NCBI GenBank assembly: GCA_902614125.1
Contig: CACMJW010000007.1
Coordinates: forward strand, 1 to 55,504
Length of the DNA stretch: 55,504 nucleotides
Origin: an uncultured Pelagibacteraceae bacterium
GTDB lineage: Bacteria > Pseudomonadota > Alphaproteobacteria > Pelagibacterales > Pelagibacteraceae
Direction: 5' to 3'
Positions 8,362 to 15,819 of the stretch are shown here, piece after piece. Position 1 is the stretch's first letter. Each line of letters begins with the position of its first letter. The position numbers and the translations under genes were made by a program. The notes beneath the pieces were generated by a model, which had not been told where the DNA came from, searched no databases, and saw nothing but the letters and a program-made list of their open reading frames with translations.

Positions 8362-9248
8362 TACTTGTGTTTAACAAGTTTTAACTTTTCTCTTGTTTCA
8401 GCTGGTGTCATTATTGAAGCGCCTAAATCTTCAACGATACGAACTGCTTTTTCAACCAACTGAGCATTTGTTGCTAATTTTCCTTTTGATAAATATAAAT
8501 TATCTTCCAATCCAACTCTTGGATTTCCACCCATAACAACTGTTTGAGCTACATAAGGCATTTCATTTCTAGAGATTGCAAAACCAGACCAAACTGCCTC
8601 TTTAGGCATTGTGTCTTTCATTGCTTGCATTGCTAAAGGTGTGGCAGGTGCTCCCCAAGGAATTCCTAAACACATTTGAAACATTGGAGGATCACTTAAT
8701 AATCCCTCTTTATATAATTGAGATCCAAACCACATATTCCCTAAATCAAATGCTTCTATTTCTGGTTTTACTTTTATTTCTTGTAATTTTTTTGCTGCTT
8801 TTCTTAAATCATTTGGAGTGTTTACTGTTATTACAGATCCATCACCAAAATTTAATGTTCCAGCATCAAGTGTACAAATTTCTGGTAAAAACTGTTCTGC
8901 ATTTGCAATTCGCTCCATAACGTTTGCCATATCTGTCATAGGTCCAAAGTCTAAGGGATTTTCACCTTGTCCAATATCCAAATCACCACCCATACCTGTT
9001 GTTAAATTTAAAATGACATCTGTTTCACTTGATCTAATTCTATCAACAACCTCTTTATATAATTCTAATCTTCGACTTGGGGTACCGTCCTCTTCCCTTA
9101 CATGAATATGTGCTATTGCAGCTCCAGCTTTTGCCGCCTCAATTGCTGATTTAGCAATTTGTTCTGGAGTTTTAGGTAAATCTGGATGTTTGCTAGCTGT
9201 ATCACCAGAACCAGTCACAGCACACGATACAAAAACTTTATTGTTCAT
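8361..9248 (-). CDS. cdhC: BKACE beta-keto acid cleavage enzyme, probably dehydrocarnitine-specific
   Basis: This 295-residue DUF849/BKACE protein has zinc ligands in AHIHVR (His near 47 and 49) and a conserved GNPRVGLEDN near the C-terminus. The GIPWGAPATP segment resembles that of dehydrocarnitine-cleaving members. The enzyme condenses 3-dehydrocarnitine with acetyl-CoA and splits it to acetoacetate and betainyl-CoA. It is the first gene of a minus-strand operon (BKACE, carnitine dehydrogenase, GFA, LLM, hydrolase). Only 35 bases separate it from the divergent aldolase gene, so the two promoters must overlap. Beta-keto substrate choice is inferred from context. Confidence 0.87.
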   Translation of the reverse strand: MNNKVFVSCAVTGSGDTASKHPDLPKTPEQIAKSAIEAAKAGAAIAHIHVREEDGTPSRRLELYKEVVDRIRSSETDVILNLTTGMGGDLDIGQGENPLDFGPMTDMANVMERIANAEQFLPEICTLDAGTLNFGDGSVITVNTPNDLRKAAKKLQEIKVKPEIEAFDLGNMWFGSQLYKEGLLSDPPMFQMCLGIPWGAPATPLAMQAMKDTMPKEAVWSGFAISRNEMPYVAQTVVMGGNPRVGLEDNLYLSKGKLATNAQLVEKAVRIVEDLGASIMTPAETREKLKLVKHK

Positions 9249-9283
9249 AATTTATAATTCACTTATAGTTTAAAAAAGCAAAA

Positions 9284-10009
9284 ATGGAAATAACTGAGTT
9301 ACAAAAAGATTTAGCTGCAACATTTAGGTGGACAGCAAGACTAAATATGCATGAGGCGGTTGCAAATCACTTTAGTGCTTGTGTTCCTGGATCCTCAGAT
9401 TTCTACGTAAATAAAGCTGGTATTCATTTCAGTCAAATTAAAGCTAGTGATTTAATTTTAATAACAAAAGAAAATATTGAAGAACTTAGAAATAAACCTG
9501 AAGTAGTAGATTCAACAGCATTAAATATACATGGAACTATTCACGAAAAAGCTCCACATGCTAAATGCATTTTTCATCTTCACTCAAAATATGCAACTGT
9601 TCTTTCGACATTAAAAGATCCAACGCTTAAACCAATAGATCAAAATACTATGTTTTTTTATAACAGAGTTGCTGTCTATGATGATTTTGGAGGATTGGGA
9701 TTTGAGGAAGAGTCTATCAAAATGGCAAATGCTCTTGGAAATAAACAGCATATGATTTTAGCAAATCATGGCATCATAACAACTGGAGAGACAGTTGCTG
9801 AAGGTTTTAATTCTTTGTACTATTTTGAAAAAGCTGCAGAAACTTACATTACAGCTCTATCAACAAATAAAAATTTAAATATTGTCAGTCATGAGGTTGC
9901 AGAAAAAACTTGTGAGGAAGCTGCAAATTATCCTGTAGATACAGCAAAACAATTCTTATCGCAAATTAGATTAATTTTAGATAAAGAAGAGCCTGAATAC
10001 GTAAATTAA
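9284..10009 (+). CDS. Class II aldolase/adducin family protein
   Basis: This 241-residue protein of the FucA/AraD fold has a zinc-binding FHLHSKYAT, a third histidine in ANHGIITTG and an upstream NHFS substrate loop. Many proteins of this class are uncharacterised and not all are aldolases; some act on hydroxy-acids. It leads a plus-strand operon (aldolase, thioesterase, TauD, HD oxygenase, GMC, exporter, IPNS-like oxygenase). The next gene starts one base after its stop. No specific substrate can be assigned. Confidence 0.82.
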   Translation: MEITELQKDLAATFRWTARLNMHEAVANHFSACVPGSSDFYVNKAGIHFSQIKASDLILITKENIEELRNKPEVVDSTALNIHGTIHEKAPHAKCIFHLHSKYATVLSTLKDPTLKPIDQNTMFFYNRVAVYDDFGGLGFEEESIKMANALGNKQHMILANHGIITTGETVAEGFNSLYYFEKAAETYITALSTNKNLNIVSHEVAEKTCEEAANYPVDTAKQFLSQIRLILDKEEPEYVN

Positions 10010-10010
10010 T

Positions 10011-10478
10011 ATGAGTATATTTCTTAAAAACCAAAAAATAATTAAAGATTGGATTGATTACAATGGCCATATGAATGTTGCCTACTATGTGTTGATATTT
10101 GATGAAGCATCAGAGGGTATGCTTAATAAATTTAAAATGGGAGCAATTGATGCAAAGGCAAATAATAGAAGCACAATGGTCGTTGAATCGAGAATTACAT
10201 ACAATAACGAGGTAAAAGAAAATGAAGAAGTTGATGTTTATTGTAATTTCTTCGATCATGATAAGAAAAGACTAGTTGTTAGATATGAAATGTATGAAAA
10301 AAAGACCAAAAAATTAGCGGCTACTTTAGAGTCTATGTCACTTTATATAGACCTTGAAAAAAGAAAAGTTACAGAATTTGAGCAAGAAAAATTAGATATC
10401 ATGGATAAATTTATTAATGAAAATAAGGAAAAATTTAATTCAGAAAATTTAGTTTTATCTGGTAAACTGAAAAAGTAG
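10011..10478 (+). CDS. cdhB: Hotdog-fold thioesterase, likely betainyl-CoA thioesterase
   Basis: This 155-residue 4-hydroxybenzoyl-CoA-type thioesterase has the signature DWIDYNGHMNVAYY at 16-29, where the aspartate/asparagine-glycine-His motif is catalytic. The same motif is found in betainyl-CoA thioesterases, including the domain fused to some carnitine dehydrogenases. It would release glycine betaine and CoA from the BKACE product. Together with genes at 7420 and 8361 it completes carnitine to glycine betaine. It is spaced 1 base from the aldolase and 2 bases from the TauD gene. Confidence 0.82.
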   Translation: MSIFLKNQKIIKDWIDYNGHMNVAYYVLIFDEASEGMLNKFKMGAIDAKANNRSTMVVESRITYNNEVKENEEVDVYCNFFDHDKKRLVVRYEMYEKKTKKLAATLESMSLYIDLEKRKVTEFEQEKLDIMDKFINENKEKFNSENLVLSGKLKK

Positions 10479-10480
10479 AT

Positions 10481-11308
10481 ATGGAAGTAAAATTATTATC
10501 AGGCGCATTAGGAGCAGAAGTTTCCGGAATTGATTTAACAGATAGTTCTGATGAAAACTTTAATAAAATTAATGAATTGCTATTAGAGCACAAAGTAATA
10601 TTTTTTAGAGATCAACCTCTAACTTCTGAACAACAAATTTTACTTGCAAAAAAATTTGGTCCACTTGAGACACATGCCTATGTAAAAGGTTTAGAAAATT
10701 TTCCAGAAATAGTAAGAATTAAAAAAGCACCTGAAGAAAAACATCAGTGGGGAGAAACGTGGCACACAGATGTAAGTTACAATCCAAAGCCTACAAAAGT
10801 TATTATATTAAAATCAGTAAAAATTCCACCAGTAGGTGGGGATACTATGTTTTCGAATATGGAAACTGCTTATGAAACTTTATCAGATGAGATGAAAGAA
10901 AAAATCAAAGATAAAAAAGCAGTTCATAGTTCTCTCGGTGCAGAGGCGTTTGTTAAAAAATATAAAGAGATGGAGGGTAATGGAAATTTAGATGAATATT
11001 CAAATATCCATCCAATAGTTAGAGTTCACCCAGAAACAGGTAAAAAAATACTTTATGTAAACTCTATGTACACAAAACAGATAATTGATATGGATAAAGA
11101 TGAAAGTGATAAAATTTTAAAAGAGTTATTCCTTCATCAAGAAAGATTAGATTTTACATGTAGATTTAAATGGACTGAAAATGCTGTTGCAATTTGGGAT
11201 AACAGAAGCACGCAACATCAAGGTCTCACCGATTTTTTTCCAAATAGAGGTCTTGGATTTGAAAGAGTGATGGATCGTATTGCTATTGAGGGTGATCATC
11301 CTCAATAA
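10481..11308 (+). CDS. TauD/TfdA family 2OG-Fe(II) dioxygenase
   Basis: This 275-residue full-length TauD-like enzyme has facial triad H95-T-D97 (ETWHTDVSY) and H246 (RSTQHQGL). R262 and R266 in ERVMDR are placed for 2-oxoglutarate binding, and the N-terminus (LGAEVSGIDL) is canonical for the family. It lacks the DUF971-type N-terminal domain seen in the 1-1101 enzyme. The HD-domain oxygenase follows immediately. In known pairs (PhnY/PhnZ, TmpA/TmpB) the 2OG enzyme hydroxylates the alpha-carbon and the HD enzyme then cleaves the bond oxidatively. Substrate unknown. Confidence 0.87.
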   Translation: MEVKLLSGALGAEVSGIDLTDSSDENFNKINELLLEHKVIFFRDQPLTSEQQILLAKKFGPLETHAYVKGLENFPEIVRIKKAPEEKHQWGETWHTDVSYNPKPTKVIILKSVKIPPVGGDTMFSNMETAYETLSDEMKEKIKDKKAVHSSLGAEAFVKKYKEMEGNGNLDEYSNIHPIVRVHPETGKKILYVNSMYTKQIIDMDKDESDKILKELFLHQERLDFTCRFKWTENAVAIWDNRSTQHQGLTDFFPNRGLGFERVMDRIAIEGDHPQ

Positions 11309-11313
11309 TCTTG

Positions 11314-11850
11314 ATGCAGATTATCGAAAAAATTATTTCAAATTTTTCTAATAATAATTCTTTATACATCGGGGAAAAACTTACAATGTCAGAGCACATG
11401 ATCCAATCTGCAATGCTTGCTGAAAAATCTAAATGTAATGATGATTTAATATGTTCGTGTTTGTTGCATGACTATGGACACTTTTTAATAGACAACCCTG
11501 ACGAACTTGTAAAAAAAAAATTAGATGGTGGGCATGAGTTAATTGGATATGAATATTTAAAAAAGTTCTTTAAAAAACAAATAGTAGAGCCAATTAGATA
11601 TCATGTATTAGCTAAAAGATATCTTGCGAGAAACAAAACATATTTTGAAAAACTATCAAAAGCATCAAAAGTAAGCTTAGAACTTCAAGGTGGTATATTA
11701 AATGATAAAGATACTGAGAGTTTTAAAAGAAAATCTTATTTTAAATCATCAATTTTATTGAGAAAATTTGATGAGGCAGCAAAAAAAACATATGTCAAAA
11801 TGAAAACTATTCATGATTATAAAAAATTGTTAATTTCTAAGATAATATGA
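11314..11850 (+). CDS. HD-domain mixed-valence diiron oxygenase, PhnZ/TmpB-like
   Basis: A TTG three bases earlier is also possible, but ATG 11314 is preferred, giving 178 residues. The residues fit the diiron oxygenase branch of HD proteins rather than ordinary phosphohydrolases: Y18 and E21 (YIGE), H28, H52-D53 (LLHDYGH), H74, H97 (YHVLAKRYL) and D153 (RKFDEAAK). The spacing closely follows my recollection of the PhnZ iron ligands and its Tyr/Glu loop. The conserved SLELQGG segment also matches. PhnZ and TmpB oxidatively cleave alpha-hydroxyphosphonates. The gene lies 5 bases after the TauD gene and overlaps the GMC gene by 4 bases (ATGA). The substrate could be a phosphonate or another hydroxylated quaternary amine. 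Confidence 0.75.
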   Translation: MQIIEKIISNFSNNNSLYIGEKLTMSEHMIQSAMLAEKSKCNDDLICSCLLHDYGHFLIDNPDELVKKKLDGGHELIGYEYLKKFFKKQIVEPIRYHVLAKRYLARNKTYFEKLSKASKVSLELQGGILNDKDTESFKRKSYFKSSILLRKFDEAAKKTYVKMKTIHDYKKLLISKII

Positions 11851-13430
11851 ATTTTGATTATCTAATTGTTGGAGCAGGTTCAGCTGGATGTGTGGTTGCG
11901 AATAGATTATCGGAAGATAAAAATAACACTGTCGCAATTTTTGAGGCAGGTGGATCTAGTGATATTTGGAAAGTTAAGATGCCATTGGCGCTTTTGTATA
12001 CAATGCATGATCCAAAATATAATTGGAAATATTATTCTGAACCTGAGCCATACTTAAATAATAGACGTGTCTTTTGTCCAAGAGGAAAGATGATTGGTGG
12101 ATGTTCGTCTCATAATGGAATGGTTTTTGTTAGAGGAAATAGAGATGATTACACAAGATGGGAAAATTTTGGTTTAAGTAATTGGTCTTACGATAAAGTA
12201 CTACCGTATTTTAAAAAAATAGAGACTTGGTCTGGTGGAGAGAATCAATTTAGAGGTTCCTTAGGTCCTCTCCCAGTAAATCTATCTGAAAATTCAAATC
12301 CATTATTTAAAGCATTTATTGATGCAGCAGCTGAAGCAGGCCACAGAACAAATATAGATATGAATGGTGAAGAGCAAGAAGGATTTGGAATGTTTGATAC
12401 TACAATGCACGAAGGTGAAAGAGCTGGTGTTGCAAAATATTATTTAAATCCTGTTAAAAATAGAAAAAATTTAAATATTTTAAAAAATTCATTTGTTGAG
12501 AAAATATTATTTGAAGGAAAAAAAGCAGTAGGTCTTCAAGTAAAAATTAAAAATAAAGTTCAAAAAATATATGCAAATAAAGAGGTCATATTAAGTGGAG
12601 GATCAATTAATTCTCCTCAATTGTTAATGTTATCAGGTATCGGTGATGAAGCTCACTTAAGAGATAACGGCATTGATGTTGTGCATAACTCAAAAGGTGT
12701 TGGAAAAAATTTACAGGACCATCTTGAAACATACATTCAACAAAAATGTAAGACACCCAACACTCTCTATACATACACAAAATTAATACCTAAAGTTTTA
12801 GCAGGTATGCAGTGGTTTATGTTTAAATCAGGACCTTGTTCAAAATCATTTTTAGAGGCTGGAGGTTTTGCAAGATCTTCACCAGAGAGAAAAGTTGCTA
12901 ACATTCAATTTCATTTCTTTCCATCTTTTGTAATAAACCATGGGTTAGAAGATCCAGACTCGCATGGTTATCAATTACATGCGAGTCCAAATCATCCAAA
13001 AAGTAGAGGTGAGATAACGCTAAATTCATCAGATCCATATGATTACCCTAAAATTTTATTTAATTATTTAAAAGAAGAGGAAGATCTAAAACAAACTAGA
13101 GAGTGTATCCATGTTGCAAGAAAAATTCTATCTCAACCAGCTCTTGCAGAACATGCTGGAGATGAAGTAGGACCAGGTTTCAACGCTCAGTCAGATGATG
13201 AATTGAATGAATATATAAGATCTAAAGCTGATACTGCTTATCACCCTTGTGGAACTTGTAAAATGGGTGTGGATAACATGGCAGTTGTAGATCAAGATTT
13301 AAAAGTAAATGGGATTGGAAATTTAAGAGTAATTGATGCATCAGTTATACCTGAAATACCAAGTGCTAATTTAAATGCTCCTACCCTAATGATTGCTGAA
13401 AAAGGCTCCGAGGCTATTCTTAATAATTAA
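11847..13430 (+). CDS. GMC family oxidoreductase, choline dehydrogenase-like
   Basis: This 527-residue flavoprotein has an FAD-binding GAGSAGCVVANRL at 8-20, a GGCSSHNGMVFVRG GMC signature, a second signature (GGSINSPQLLMLSGIG) and the C-terminal YHPCGTCKMG catalytic-His region. It is closest in layout to BetA-type choline dehydrogenases, which feed betaine synthesis, but GMC specificity is hard to predict. It overlaps the HD oxygenase gene by 4 bases. In this operon it could oxidise an alcohol made by the upstream TauD enzyme or feed glycine betaine alongside the carnitine route. Confidence 0.85.
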   Translation: MNFDYLIVGAGSAGCVVANRLSEDKNNTVAIFEAGGSSDIWKVKMPLALLYTMHDPKYNWKYYSEPEPYLNNRRVFCPRGKMIGGCSSHNGMVFVRGNRDDYTRWENFGLSNWSYDKVLPYFKKIETWSGGENQFRGSLGPLPVNLSENSNPLFKAFIDAAAEAGHRTNIDMNGEEQEGFGMFDTTMHEGERAGVAKYYLNPVKNRKNLNILKNSFVEKILFEGKKAVGLQVKIKNKVQKIYANKEVILSGGSINSPQLLMLSGIGDEAHLRDNGIDVVHNSKGVGKNLQDHLETYIQQKCKTPNTLYTYTKLIPKVLAGMQWFMFKSGPCSKSFLEAGGFARSSPERKVANIQFHFFPSFVINHGLEDPDSHGYQLHASPNHPKSRGEITLNSSDPYDYPKILFNYLKEEEDLKQTRECIHVARKILSQPALAEHAGDEVGPGFNAQSDDELNEYIRSKADTAYHPCGTCKMGVDNMAVVDQDLKVNGIGNLRVIDASVIPEIPSANLNAPTLMIAEKGSEAILNN

Positions 13431-13465
13431 TATTATAATCATTCCTGATTTGATATAGGTGTCGG

Positions 13466-14416
13466 ATGGACACAAACCAAAATACTAAAGGCATTTTTTT
13501 TATAATGACTGGTATGGCCTTTTTTTCAATTCAAGATGGTTTAATTAAATTTATTTTTGAGGATATAGCGTTATTTGAACTTTATTTTGGAAGAACACTT
13601 ATCCAAGCAATATTTTTGCTGTGTTTTATTATTATAACAAAAAAATCAATTTCGTTAAAAACTCACTACCCCATGTTGACCTTGGTAAGGGTTGTTTGTT
13701 TTTTCTTTGGATTTAGTTTTTTTTATATTTCTTTAACATTCATGACACTTGCTATGACAAGTGCGTTATTCTTCTCTTGTCCTTTTTTTATGTCCATGTT
13801 TGCAAAGTTTTTTTTAAAAGAAAAAATTGGTATAAGAAGATGGAGTGCAATTGTTGTTGGGTTTATTGGTGTATTAATAGTTTTAAATCCAACATTAGAA
13901 GAATTTAATTTTTTTAAATTAGCACCAGTTGCTTGTGCGCTTTGTTATTCAATATCTATGACAATAACTAAATATACATCAGATAAAGATAGCATTTACA
14001 CACAAATGACATGGCTTTATATTTTTGCATTACTTGCAAGTTTATTAATATTTGCTGTGAGTGGAGATGGAAAATTTAATACTTTCACTGATCCAACATT
14101 ACAATTTATTGTTAGAGAATGGTTTACAAACCCATCTGAAGCTTGGCCTTATGTTTTAATTATGGGAACAGTTGCATCAATTTCATTTTTTTGTGTTTTT
14201 ACTGCTTACAGCATTGCGTCACCTTCAGTTGTATCATTGTTTGAATATTCTTATATTGTTTGGGCAATATTAGCTGGATATATTTTATTTGAAACTATTC
14301 CAGTTCCAAGAACCTTGTTTGGTGCATGCATAATTATAGGAGCTGGTGTTTATATTTATTTTAGAGAGAAAGTGAGAGGACAAATGATTGCAACTGATAC
14401 ACCACCTAATAAATAA
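13466..14416 (+). CDS. DMT superfamily (EamA) transporter
   Basis: This 316-residue membrane protein has about ten hydrophobic helices in two EamA repeats (TSALFFSCPFF in the first, ASPSVVSLFEYSYIVWAIL in the second). The family mostly exports metabolites such as amino acids or moves nucleotide-sugars and organic solutes. It follows the GMC gene by 35 bases and its stop overlaps the next start (TAATG), so it is part of the operon. It probably moves a substrate or product of the oxygenase pathway. Confidence 0.83.
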   Translation: MDTNQNTKGIFFIMTGMAFFSIQDGLIKFIFEDIALFELYFGRTLIQAIFLLCFIIITKKSISLKTHYPMLTLVRVVCFFFGFSFFYISLTFMTLAMTSALFFSCPFFMSMFAKFFLKEKIGIRRWSAIVVGFIGVLIVLNPTLEEFNFFKLAPVACALCYSISMTITKYTSDKDSIYTQMTWLYIFALLASLLIFAVSGDGKFNTFTDPTLQFIVREWFTNPSEAWPYVLIMGTVASISFFCVFTAYSIASPSVVSLFEYSYIVWAILAGYILFETIPVPRTLFGACIIIGAGVYIYFREKVRGQMIATDTPPNK

Positions 14417-15381
14417 TGAAATCATATATTCCCACAATCAATATATCTTCACTTTTAGATAATAAATTTCTTTCAAAAAATTCAAAAAAAACTATTCAAG
14501 AAATTAAAAAAGCTTGTGAAGAAGTTGGTTTTTTTCAAATTGTAGGACATGGTTTACAAATAAGTGAAATTAAAAAAGTTTGTTCTATTGGCAATAGTTT
14601 CTTTAATAAAGCAGACAAATTTAAAAAAAAAATATCCCCAAATAAATGGAATAAAAAAAATGAAAATTTTTACAGAGGATACTTTCCGAGCGATGTGAAT
14701 GGAAAAGAAGGTTTAGATATAGGCGATTTAAAAGTATCTAAAAAATATTCTTCTCAAATAAGAAACAAATATATTGAGTATATTGATCTTAATAAATGCT
14801 TTGATAAAAAATCAATCAAAATTTTAAGTAAATATTTTGATAACATTTATTTTTTAAGCGAAACATTATTTAAAAGTATAATTATACTTAACAAAAAAAA
14901 CCCTAAGTATTCAAAAAAAGCTTTTTCAAGATTGAAAACCTTAAGCACATTGAGATTTAATTATTATCCTTTTCAAAGAAAACCTGTTGAAATTTCAAAA
15001 CAAGATGGGGTTGCATTGGGCTGTGAGACCCATGTTGATAGTGGTATTTTCACAGTTTTATATCAAGATAAAAAAGGTGGTCTTCAAGTACAAAATAAAA
15101 AAACAAAAAAATGGTATGACGTGCCCTTTAATAAAAAAGCTTTCATAGTCAATACGGGAAGAGCTCTAGAATTTTTAACTTGTGGCAAGTTTAAAGCAAC
15201 TAACCATAGAGTATTATGGAATAAAAGCAAAAGATTATCTGTACCTTTTTTCTTTGAGCCATCTTATGATTTTAAAATGAATAAATCATTTCTGGGTCAA
15301 AAAAAATATAATGATAATGGGCAAATTTATGAAAAATTTTTGAATAAATCTTTAAAAAAATTTATTGAGTATCAAAGGTAG
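14416..15381 (+). CDS. Isopenicillin-N-synthase-like 2OG-Fe(II) oxygenase
   Basis: This 321-residue protein has an N-terminal DIOX_N-like half (VGFFQIVGHG) and a C-terminal jelly roll. The iron triad is H206-V-D208 and H264 (ATNHRVL), and R273-x-S275 is the RxS motif that binds 2-oxoglutarate. Unlike true isopenicillin N synthases, such bacterial homologues generally act as 2OG hydroxylases on small molecules. It is the fourth distinct 2OG-type oxygenase in the first 15 kb. It is coupled to the exporter and converges on the gene at 15399. Confidence 0.82.
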   Translation: MKSYIPTINISSLLDNKFLSKNSKKTIQEIKKACEEVGFFQIVGHGLQISEIKKVCSIGNSFFNKADKFKKKISPNKWNKKNENFYRGYFPSDVNGKEGLDIGDLKVSKKYSSQIRNKYIEYIDLNKCFDKKSIKILSKYFDNIYFLSETLFKSIIILNKKNPKYSKKAFSRLKTLSTLRFNYYPFQRKPVEISKQDGVALGCETHVDSGIFTVLYQDKKGGLQVQNKKTKKWYDVPFNKKAFIVNTGRALEFLTCGKFKATNHRVLWNKSKRLSVPFFFEPSYDFKMNKSFLGQKKYNDNGQIYEKFLNKSLKKFIEYQR

Positions 15382-15398
15382 CATTTCAAATAAAGTTT

Positions 15399-15797
15399 TT
15401 ATCTCAAACTAAAATTGTTGAGGTATCTAATGAAAGCTTGTGTAACGTCAAATATAATTTTCTCTTTTTTTTCTTTATTTAAATCTTTCTTTTCAATAAT
15501 TCTAATCACCTGAAGAACATAACTAGGATTATTCTCAACGTAATTTACATAATCATTATTATCAATTTTAATATTTTCATCAAATTTGAATTCAAAATCT
15601 TTTAATTTTTTTTTTGCTTTTTTATTATTAAACTTTTCAAAATGCTGATTCATTGAAAATACAAATTCTTTTTCTGAAGAATAATTAAATTTTCCAGAGT
15701 CAATTAGATTTTTGCTGTCTTTGTAGCAGTTGGTTACCGTAATCAATGACAAAATAATCAAGGAATAAATTATTTTTTTTACAGAGATATAATTCAT
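15399..15797 (-). CDS. Hypothetical exported protein, possible lipoprotein
   Basis: This 132-residue protein begins with a hydrophobic segment (KKIIYSLIILSLITVTNC) that ends in a cysteine at residue 24. Asparagine at -1 makes it a non-standard lipobox, as in the neighbouring S8 lipoprotein. The rest is lysine-rich and polar with no family I recognise. It lies 22 bases downstream of the subtilisin autotransporter on the same strand, so it is probably co-transcribed and may be an accessory periplasmic protein. Confidence 0.55.
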   Translation of the reverse strand: MNYISVKKIIYSLIILSLITVTNCYKDSKNLIDSGKFNYSSEKEFVFSMNQHFEKFNNKKAKKKLKDFEFKFDENIKIDNNDYVNYVENNPSYVLQVIRIIEKKDLNKEKKEKIIFDVTQAFIRYLNNFSLR

Positions 15798-15819
15798 AAA
15801 TATTAAAAATATTTATTAG

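Noticed and set aside
8609..9105. Plus-strand ORFs opposite the BKACE gene
   Set aside because: They are antisense shadows with low-complexity leucine-rich or proline-rich translation and no start context.
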